A stretch of 43,870 bases of DNA from an uncultured bacterium (GTDB taxonomy: Bacteria > Planctomycetota > GCA-002687715), in the NCBI GenBank assembly GCA_902826835.1, contig CADEGH010000040.1, positions 1 through 43,870 on the forward strand, written 5' to 3'. The notes beneath the pieces were generated by a model, which saw nothing but the letters and a program-made list of their open reading frames with translations, had not been told where the DNA came from and did no database searches. Position 1 is the first letter of the stretch, and every line of letters starts with the position of its first letter. This document shows, one piece after another, positions 38,145 through 43,870 of the stretch. A program made the translations under genes and the position numbers.

Positions 38145-40151
38145 TCAAGTGGGGGTCACGAAGGGGGATCGGGGCACGGACGAAAGGAGGTGAAACTGGC
38201 GGAGATCACGGGCAGCGCGGGGGTGGTCGCCCAAGGCTTCGAGTGCCAGGCAGCGGAGGTGATAGGTGGAGGCGCGGCGGGGATCGATGGCGATGGCCAT
38301 CGAGTAGCTCTCGATCGCGACTTGGGTGGCTCCGAGCGCTTGCCAGGTTTGGCCGCGCACTTCGAAGGCTTCCGTCGAGGTGGGAGCCAGTTCGACCGCG
38401 CGGTCGAGGTTGCCGAGCGCGGTTTGTGGGTCCCCTTTGCCGAGCCACGCGCGACCGCGATGGAGGTAGGCCGGAGCGTAATCCGGGTCCAAGGCGAGGG
38501 CACGATCCAAATTGGCGATTGCGGTGTCGAGTTGTCCGAGCATGAGCCAGGCGAGGCCGCGATCCGCGTAGGCCGCCGCCAAGGACGGGTCGAGTTCCAG
38601 GGCCCGATCCAAATTGCCGATTGCGATGGTGGCATCGCCACGAGCAATCCAAGCGCGGCCGCGCAATTGGAAGAGCGAGGCGGAGTTCGGATCCAGCTCG
38701 ATGGCCGCGTCGAAATCGTGGGTGGCGCGGACCGGTTCCCGGAGGTCCAGCCACGCCGAACCCAGCTCGAGGCGACCGTCTTGATGATGGGGCGATCGGT
38801 CGAGCAGAAGGTTCAGATTGAGAATCGTGCGCCGAAGATCTCCCTGAGCGCGGAGGCTTCTCGCTCTTGCCAGGAGGGCCTCGGCCGTGTCCTCCGCGGG
38901 TTCGCCGAGTCGAAGGTGCCGCGGAGTGGCGACAACCCGATCGTAGAGTGCGAACAGCTCGGGGAGATGGCGTTCAACGTGCCAGGCGCCGGATTCGGAA
39001 GCGCGCATCGCGGCCACTCGTTGCGGTCGCTCCAGCAGCGATTCGAGTTGCGCCCGCAGATCCGAGGCGGAGCCGTTGGTGAAGGTCGCGCCGCGGCCGA
39101 GGATTCGTTCTTTGGGAGCCCCCTGATCACTCACGAGGATGGGCATGCCGAGCAGCATCGCCTCGTCTTGGGCGATGCCGTAGGGTTCCTCGAGCGAGGG
39201 GAAGACGGCGAGATCGTGGCTGGCGGCAATCGCGGACAGGGCGGCGGAGTCCGAGAAGGCCCCGCGCCAGTGCAATCGCAGACGACCGGCGCGAGCTTTC
39301 AGGTCCTCGACGTAGGCGGCGTTGGACTCACCGCCGTAGATGCTGAGTTCGAACGCGTCGACGTGGGCGGAGTTCGCGAGGGCGGAAACGAGGAGGTGGA
39401 GTCCCTTGCGAGGGGCGATCCCCGCCCAATTGGCGATACGGAGCCGGCCGGGAATAGGCGTCGGAGCCGGGACGACGTCAAGGTGCTCCCGCATCACGCC
39501 GATTGGCAGGACCTCGAGGTCGTGACGACGGAAGTAGGGGACGGTCTGGAGACGCTCCCGCATGTACGCACTCATGGTGCACACCGCGTCGGCGGACAGG
39601 AGCTCGTGCTGCAATTGCCGGTGGCGCGAGGCCAACATCGCCTCCATGGCGACGGGGCCGGTATCCGGAAAACCGCCGAGCAGGCACATCGCACAGTCGG
39701 AAAGGGGGAGGTCGGAGCGGCAGGACTCGGTGTCTACACGCATGCGGAAGAAGAGCGCGCAGGTGGTGTAGAGATCGTGCAGCGTGACGACGGTGTGCGC
39801 TCCGAAGGCGGCGCAGCGACGAACGATGTCGTTGGTGAGCCCCTGCCAGTGGTGGATGTGGCAAAGGTCCGGCTGAAAGGCGGTCAGAGTCTGGTCGAGA
39901 ATTTGTCCAATGCGGTCGCTACCGAAGTCTCCCGAGAAGTGTTCGTGGGGTGTGCGATGCACCGTGGTGACGGGGATGCCCTCAAAACTCGCGGACTCGA
40001 CGCCGCCCGACGGGGCGGTGGCGAGAGAGCCGGCGAAGATCGCGACCTCGTGCCCGAGTCGCTGCGCCCGCTTCGCGACTCCGTGGACGTACTCCTGGAC
40101 GCCACCGTTGCATTCCGCCTTCGAGAGATGGGCCAGATGGAGAATGCGCAT
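38145..40151 (-). CDS. family 4-type glycosyltransferase fused to TPR repeats
   Basis: This is a 668-residue protein. Residues ~1-385 are a GT-B glycosyltransferase: Gly-rich N-terminal loop (ILHLAHLSKAECNGGVQEYVHG), HIHHWQG, VVTLHDLYTTC, and the second-lobe motifs NWAGIAPRKGLHLL and FPSLEEPYGIAQDEAMLLGMPILVSDQGAPKE (the EPYGIxxxE motif that binds the nucleotide sugar). Residues ~410-660 hold about seven TPR units in DxNxAI/LDxxYAxAYxxRGxAW style (LDRALELDPSLAAAYADRGLAW and so on). TPRs fused to sugar transferases suggest scaffolding or recognition of a protein acceptor. It starts 9 bp downstream of the GT2 gene, so both act in one glycan-building operon (inference). Cytoplasmic or peripheral; no membrane helix. 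Confidence 0.88.
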   Translation of the reverse strand: MRILHLAHLSKAECNGGVQEYVHGVAKRAQRLGHEVAIFAGSLATAPSGGVESASFEGIPVTTVHRTPHEHFSGDFGSDRIGQILDQTLTAFQPDLCHIHHWQGLTNDIVRRCAAFGAHTVVTLHDLYTTCALFFRMRVDTESCRSDLPLSDCAMCLLGGFPDTGPVAMEAMLASRHRQLQHELLSADAVCTMSAYMRERLQTVPYFRRHDLEVLPIGVMREHLDVVPAPTPIPGRLRIANWAGIAPRKGLHLLVSALANSAHVDAFELSIYGGESNAAYVEDLKARAGRLRLHWRGAFSDSAALSAIAASHDLAVFPSLEEPYGIAQDEAMLLGMPILVSDQGAPKERILGRGATFTNGSASDLRAQLESLLERPQRVAAMRASESGAWHVERHLPELFALYDRVVATPRHLRLGEPAEDTAEALLARARSLRAQGDLRRTILNLNLLLDRSPHHQDGRLELGSAWLDLREPVRATHDFDAAIELDPNSASLFQLRGRAWIARGDATIAIGNLDRALELDPSLAAAYADRGLAWLMLGQLDTAIANLDRALALDPDYAPAYLHRGRAWLGKGDPQTALGNLDRAVELAPTSTEAFEVRGQTWQALGATQVAIESYSMAIAIDPRRASTYHLRCLALEALGDHPRAARDLRQFHLLSSVPRSPFVTPT

Positions 40152-40160
40152 GGAGGAACG

Positions 40161-41087
40161 TCAGCCGGAGACGAGGATCTTCCACATACGCGAGAAGACC
40201 ATGCGGACGTAAGCCCAGGATTCGCGATTGATCGCCACTTTGCTCCAGGTGCGCCAGCATTCGCGGAAGGCGACGTAGACGAGATGGGACTTCGTGAGGA
40301 AGGTGCCGATGAGGTGAAAGTGCTTGCGGTAATAGGTGATGCGATTGGCGTACCAAAGCGGGGCGAAGTCTTGGAACTGCGAAGTGGACTTGCCGAGGTG
40401 ATGGTAGATGCAGGCTTCGTCGACGTACCAGATGGGCGATTTGGTCCGCCAGATGCGCAGGGCAAAGTCAACGTCGTTGAAGAACAGCCAGAGCCGTTCG
40501 TCCATGTAGCCGACGCGCTCGAGGAGGTCGCGCCGGAACATGAGGCAGGTGCCCGGCGGTTGGTCGACTTGGCGGGTGCCGCGGTGGTCCCAGTCTTTCA
40601 TCTGGTACCGGCGTAGCTCGCGGGAATTGGGCCAGAAAGCCGCGAGCGGGGTGTCCCACCAAAGGGCGGTGCGCAGGGACGGGAAGCGCATACAGCCGCG
40701 CTGATCCGACCCGTCCGGATTCAGGCAACGAGGCGCGACGGCTCCGGCGTCCGGATGGGCATCGAGGAAGGCGACGAGCTGCTGCAACGCATCGGGAAAA
40801 ACGCGGGTGTCGGAACCGAGGAGACAGAGGCGCTGCCCCCGGCACTCGCGGAGACCCTGGTTGACGCCGATGGCGTAGCCCACGTTGTGCGCGTTGCGGA
40901 AGAGGCGGACTTCGGGGAAATCTGCCGCGACCATGTCGGCGCTCCCGTCCGAGGAAGCGTTGTCGATGAGGACGATTTCGACCGACAACGAACCCCGTCC
41001 CGCGCGGAGGGAAGTGAGGCACTCCCGCAGGAGCTCCCGCGTGTTCCACGAGAGGACGACGATGGAGAGATCCGGAGCGCCGCTCAT
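40161..41087 (-). CDS. family 2-type glycosyltransferase
   Basis: This 308-residue protein has a GT-A fold: SIVVLSWNTRELLRECLTSL (8-27), IVLIDNASSDGSADMV (38-53) with the nucleotide-binding Asp, LCLLGSDTRVFPDAL (~87-101) and PPGTCLMFRRDLLERVGYMDERLWLFFNDVDFALRIW (~185-220), where FFNDVD supplies the ED-type acid. The family commonly transfers rhamnose or similar sugars onto surface polysaccharides. The C terminus ends in basic, aromatic sequence that may sit on the membrane (VYVAFRECWRTWSK). It forms an operon with the GT4-TPR gene 9 bp downstream. Substrate unknown. Confidence 0.9.
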   Translation of the reverse strand: MSGAPDLSIVVLSWNTRELLRECLTSLRAGRGSLSVEIVLIDNASSDGSADMVAADFPEVRLFRNAHNVGYAIGVNQGLRECRGQRLCLLGSDTRVFPDALQQLVAFLDAHPDAGAVAPRCLNPDGSDQRGCMRFPSLRTALWWDTPLAAFWPNSRELRRYQMKDWDHRGTRQVDQPPGTCLMFRRDLLERVGYMDERLWLFFNDVDFALRIWRTKSPIWYVDEACIYHHLGKSTSQFQDFAPLWYANRITYYRKHFHLIGTFLTKSHLVYVAFRECWRTWSKVAINRESWAYVRMVFSRMWKILVSG

Positions 41088-41192
41088 CTGGCGGACTCTA
41101 TCCCGGAACGGGGTGGGCCTGAATCGAGGCCGTCAAAGGGGCGTGCGGGAGCGAATTTAGAATGGTGCGAGCGGGCTGACTCTCGCGCGAAC

Positions 41193-41957
41193 TCAGCGCT
41201 TTTTCGCGGTTTTCTTGCCGGTGGTCAGTTTGGTGGAGACCTCGCGGCGCACGATGGCCGGCAGCGTCTTTTCATGCTTGACGAGGAAGGCTTGGACCCC
41301 CGCCGGGTCGTGGGGCACGAGGCTTCGGAGTGCCCAGGAGATGGCCTTCGCGAGCATCGGGTCGGTTTCGGCGGTGAAATGAGCGAGGACGGCGAGGGTT
41401 CGGGGGGAATCGCCCTGGCCGCCGCGGGCCGCGGTATTGAGGCACACCGTCGAGGCCAGGGCGAGGCGCCGGTGCCAGCGGTTTTGGGCGGCGGCCCAGG
41501 TGAGCACCGTCTTGTCCGGCAGATTGCCCGCGAGCCACATCGGCCCGGTGACGAGGACCGCGCAGGCATCGACCGAAGCCCAGTTGTCGAGCCCGGTGAT
41601 GAGGGTGCGAAGCTCTTTGGTCTTGATCGTGGCGAGGGCGGGTTTGGAACGGGTGAGCACTTCGTAGCCAAGTTGGCGAACTTCGTGGTACGGAGAGTCC
41701 ATGGCGAGGAGCGCGAACTGGAGGACTTCGCTCGGCGGCCCGGCTTTGAGGTCGGCATGGATGGTCCGTGCCAAGGACCGCAGAGCGGGGACTGGAACGC
41801 CGAGGAATTTCAACGAGGACGAGGCGTAGCCGCCAGCCATGAACTCAGCACGTTCGGGAACGGCGGCGCCGGAGAGCTCGGGCGCGGCCCGGTGAATCCA
41901 GGCAGCGGCCGATCGTGGCGCACCCGTTCGCGGTGTGGATTTGGGTTTGGACGCCAT
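41193..41957 (-). CDS. AlkD-like DNA alkylation repair protein (HEAT-like)
   Basis: This 254-residue protein of the DNA alkylation-repair (AlkD/PF08713) family is an all-helical HEAT-like glycosylase that removes alkylated bases such as 3-methyladenine and 7-methylguanine. Typical segments are YASSSLKFLGVPVPALRSLAR (~45-65), HEVRQLGYEVLT, LDNWASVDACAVLV and AKAISWALRSLVPHDP. The start at 41957 fits the usual length. It lies 5 bp downstream of the Ogt gene on the same strand; pairing with a direct-reversal methyltransferase supports a joint role in repairing alkyl damage. The C terminus is Lys-rich (TTGKKTAKKR), a plausible DNA-contacting tail. Confidence 0.88.
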   Translation of the reverse strand: MASKPKSTPRTGAPRSAAAWIHRAAPELSGAAVPERAEFMAGGYASSSLKFLGVPVPALRSLARTIHADLKAGPPSEVLQFALLAMDSPYHEVRQLGYEVLTRSKPALATIKTKELRTLITGLDNWASVDACAVLVTGPMWLAGNLPDKTVLTWAAAQNRWHRRLALASTVCLNTAARGGQGDSPRTLAVLAHFTAETDPMLAKAISWALRSLVPHDPAGVQAFLVKHEKTLPAIVRREVSTKLTTGKKTAKKR

Positions 41958-41962
41958 CAGAG

Positions 41963-42550
41963 TCAAGACGCGAGGAACAGGACTTCGGGGTGGGGGCGAT
42001 GAGACGCGGGGTGTGCGGGTCGCGTGGACGCTTCGCGGCGGAGGAGCTCGGCCTTGCGTTCGAGTCCCCAGCGGTAGCCAGTCAGTTCGCCCGACTTGCC
42101 GACGACCCGATGACAGGGAACGATCACGGCGATGGGATTTTGGGCAATCGCGTGCGCCACGGCGCGGGTCGAAGAGGGGATCCCGAGCGAGGCGGCGAGA
42201 TCGGAGTAGGTGATGGTGCGGCCGATGGGGATCTGGAGGAGTGCGCGCCAGACACGAAGCTGAAACGCCGTGCCTCGCAGATCGAGAGGCGGCCGGAACG
42301 AGGACCGGGGCGCCTCGCAGTGCTCGATGAGGCGGCGCAACAGGCCCAGCGAGTCCGAGGAGGCTGGCTCGAATCGCGCTGCCGGAAAGCGCTCGGAGAG
42401 TTCCGTTCTCACCGCGAGCTCGTCGTCGCCCAGCAGAGCGCAGGCGACGCCGGCACGGGTGTGAGCGAGCAACATTGTGCCCAGGGAGGAAACCTGGGTG
42501 GCCACTTCGAGCGAAGGGGGAGAGACCGTGCGATCCTTGGGGTGGGTCAT
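41963..42550 (-). CDS. ogt: methylated-DNA-[protein]-cysteine S-methyltransferase
   Basis: This 195-residue protein removes methyl groups from O6-methylguanine by transfer to its own cysteine. The active-site motif PCHRV contains Cys 146 (residues 145-149). The preceding helix-turn-helix with the base-flipping arginine reads STRAVAHAIAQNP (128-140; the family usually has RAVGxAxxxNP, here Ala replaces Gly) and the C-terminal loop is GYRWGLERK. The N-terminal part (~1-85) is the poorly conserved domain of Ogt/Ada-C types. It is transcribed with the AlkD-like gene 5 bp downstream. A TAATTG-like promoter is not obvious; the promoter must lie in the 270-bp divergent gap. Confidence 0.92.
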   Translation of the reverse strand: MTHPKDRTVSPPSLEVATQVSSLGTMLLAHTRAGVACALLGDDELAVRTELSERFPAARFEPASSDSLGLLRRLIEHCEAPRSSFRPPLDLRGTAFQLRVWRALLQIPIGRTITYSDLAASLGIPSSTRAVAHAIAQNPIAVIVPCHRVVGKSGELTGYRWGLERKAELLRREASTRPAHPASHRPHPEVLFLAS

Positions 42551-42820
42551 GAGTCTCCTTGGTTGCGCGAAGCATAGACGATGGGGGGGACACGGGGGGC
42601 GCGCCGCCGGATTGCCTGGTCGAAGTTCATTGTCGGTCTGATCCCAGTCGACCCTTGCTTGCGCGGCTGGTCCCTGGGACAGGGCTATTCCGGCCGCGAA
42701 TCAGTCGGTCCATCCGGCCCGTGGTCCGTTTGTCCCCCCCGTCCAGTACACTCCCCGTCCCTCAAGAGCGGCCGCTGGACGGTGGCCGCCGGTCCTTTTC
42801 GAAGTCCAAGGAGAACGACG

Positions 42821-43306
42821 ATGTCCAACGAAGGAATGTGCTCCCCGAGTCCTGAACACAACTTGCTGGTCGGAAGCGTCGGGGTCTGGGATGTCAAGAC
42901 CAAGCACTTCATGGAGCCGGGCAAACCGGCGATGGAAGGCACGGCGGTCGACACGGTTCGCGCCATCGGCGGGTTCTGGACGGTTTCCGATTTCCGCAGT
43001 GAGTTCTTCGGGCAGCCCTTCGTGGGCCAGTGCACGATGGGCTTTGACCCGACTCGCAAGGTCTACCGGATGACTTGGGTCGACTCGATGAGCCACTTTC
43101 TCTTTCTCATGGAGGGGACGATGGACGCGAGCGGCAAGAAGATGACGCTCACCGGCAAGGGCCCCAGCATGATGGGCGACGGCATGTGCGACTGGAGATC
43201 GGTCATGACCTTCCAAGGCGAGGACCAACAGCTTCTCCAGATGTACATGGGCACTCCGATGGGCGAGTTCATGTTCATGGAGCACCTCTACACCCGTCGG
43301 AAGTAA
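42821..43306 (+). CDS. DUF1579 family protein
   Basis: This 161-residue protein of the DUF1579 family is related to lipocalin-like beta-barrels, with unknown ligand. It shows the family starting phrase HNLLVGSVGVWDVKTKHFMEPG and, further on, SDFRSEFFGQPFVGQCTMGFDPTRKVYRMTWVDSMS and EHLYTRRK. There is no signal peptide, so it is cytoplasmic. The ATG at 42821 has AAGGAG 7 bases upstream, a strong site that decides the start against an earlier in-frame ATG. It is divergent from the Ogt gene. Composition is coding and conserved; a role is not known. Confidence 0.9.
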   Translation: MSNEGMCSPSPEHNLLVGSVGVWDVKTKHFMEPGKPAMEGTAVDTVRAIGGFWTVSDFRSEFFGQPFVGQCTMGFDPTRKVYRMTWVDSMSHFLFLMEGTMDASGKKMTLTGKGPSMMGDGMCDWRSVMTFQGEDQQLLQMYMGTPMGEFMFMEHLYTRRK

Positions 43307-43315
43307 CGCGCCTCC

Positions 43316-43870
43316 GGGAACGCGGATCACCAGATCCGCACGCTGTCGATGGAGAGGCGTGGGGAACTTTCGGAGCGGAAGTTCCGATGGAGCGCGCTGG
43401 GCTGCACCCTGCGCCAATGGGAGCGGTCGGAGGCGAGGAGGGGGTCGGAGGGCCGTCGGTGGCGCTTCGTGATGTCGACCTGGGCTACGGGCTCAAGTCG
43501 CAGGCGGATCTGGTGATCCGCGTTCCCATGGGGGTGGCGCGCACGTCGCGAGGTCGGTGGCGCGGACGTCGGGAGGCAGCGGGGGCGCGCAGGTCGGGAG
43601 AGAGCGGCAGAGCGTGCGTTGGGAGGCGAAGGTGGGACGGTGGGAACGCGGATCACCAGATCCGCACGCTGCCGATGGGGGTAAGAGGTAAGGCTCAAGA
43701 ACAGAAGTTCCGATGCCGGCCAAAGGCGGGCTCTTCCTTTCAGACGAGGAGCAGGAAGCGGAAAGGGGATCGGGAGGCCGTCGGTGGCGCTTCGTGAAGT
43801 CGACCTGGGCTACGAGCTCAAGTCGCAGGCGGATCTGGTGATCCGCGTTCCCATGGGGGGTGGCACGCAC
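43316..43870. repeat. tandem ~326-bp repeat with four alternating hairpin elements
   Basis: Beyond the DUF1579 stop there is no gene. A stem-loop GCGGATC-ACCA-GATCCGC occurs at 43322-43339 and 43648-43665, and its reverse complement (loop TGGT) at 43504-43521 and 43829-43846. GGGAAC or its complement GTTCCC adjoins each copy. The spacing between same-orientation copies is 326 and 325 bp, so a unit of about 326 bp is repeated nearly twice and runs off the window. A block of about 60 bp before the second hairpin (43452-43510 and 43777-43835) is almost identical in both units. Short frames inside just translate the repeat. Confidence 0.75.

Noticed and set aside
38190..40616. 808-residue plus-strand frame
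   Set aside because: Antisense shadow of the GT4-TPR gene in high-G+C sequence; no motifs, and the opposite frame is clearly coding.
40755..42002. 415-residue plus-strand frame
   Set aside because: Antisense to the GT2 and AlkD-like genes; acidic/Gly-rich shadow composition.
43327..43698. Proteins encoded by the terminal repeat
   Set aside because: The frames repeat HRQRADLVIRVP because they translate the hairpin repeat; no ribosome site or family.
43316..43870. CRISPR array
   Set aside because: The repeats alternate in orientation with spacing of about 150-180 bp and spacers that are themselves repeated, unlike CRISPR.

Overview
The window is high-G+C bacterial chromosome with no rRNA, tRNA or CRISPR array. 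The protein set suggests Planctomycetota or a close relative: a paired DUF1800/DUF1501 exported-protein operon, a redoxin-cytochrome c-monooxygenase-like fusion, ECF sigma factors beside a Ser/Thr kinase, DUF1579 and DUF2911 proteins, and large NTPases ending in an FGE-like fold. That placement is an inference from gene families, not a measured phylogeny.

Layout. 0-9 kb is ordinary chromosome: an RbsB/RbsC-type sugar ABC transporter pair (no ATPase visible) followed by a serine beta-lactamase-fold protein, then, divergently, a redoxin/cytochrome fusion, an exported protein of unknown function and the DUF1800-DUF1501 pair. 9-27 kb is an accessory island: two AAA/DUF4143 ATPases whose start codons lie in palindromes, an AlbA_2-like protein, and two large STAND NTPases that converge on a block of sigma factor, membrane protein, second sigma factor, Ser/Thr kinase and lipoprotein genes with visibly lower G+C. 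27-43.9 kb is mostly ordinary again: methyltransferase, TPR-DUF2911 protein, GDSL hydrolase, a Phd/VapC toxin-antitoxin pair, a Tat-exported aminotransferase-fold protein, a VOC protein, a 1366-residue dual-patatin membrane protein, two glycosyltransferases, an AlkD/Ogt alkylation-repair pair and a DUF1579 protein. It ends in a tandem repeat carrying alternating hairpins.

Main discovery. The two STAND proteins (TIR-NACHT at 13666-16560; tandem NDT/TIR-like-NACHT at 23235-26792) both end in an FGE/C-type-lectin domain. Their last ~145 coding bases plus ~40 bases downstream are near-identical except for 21 substitutions packed into 92 bp. At 16 of these 21 sites one copy has an adenine. The substitutions are followed by an identical 42-bp G+C-rich stretch and a GGCA-loop hairpin. 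This is the signature of variable regions (VR) of a diversity-generating retroelement (DGR). No reverse transcriptase, Avd or template repeat was found here, so these would be remote targets served in trans. The inferred picture is a pair of NLR-like immune receptors, each with a presumed nucleotide/NAD-acting N-terminal domain, a NACHT switch and a hypermutated ligand-binding C terminus.
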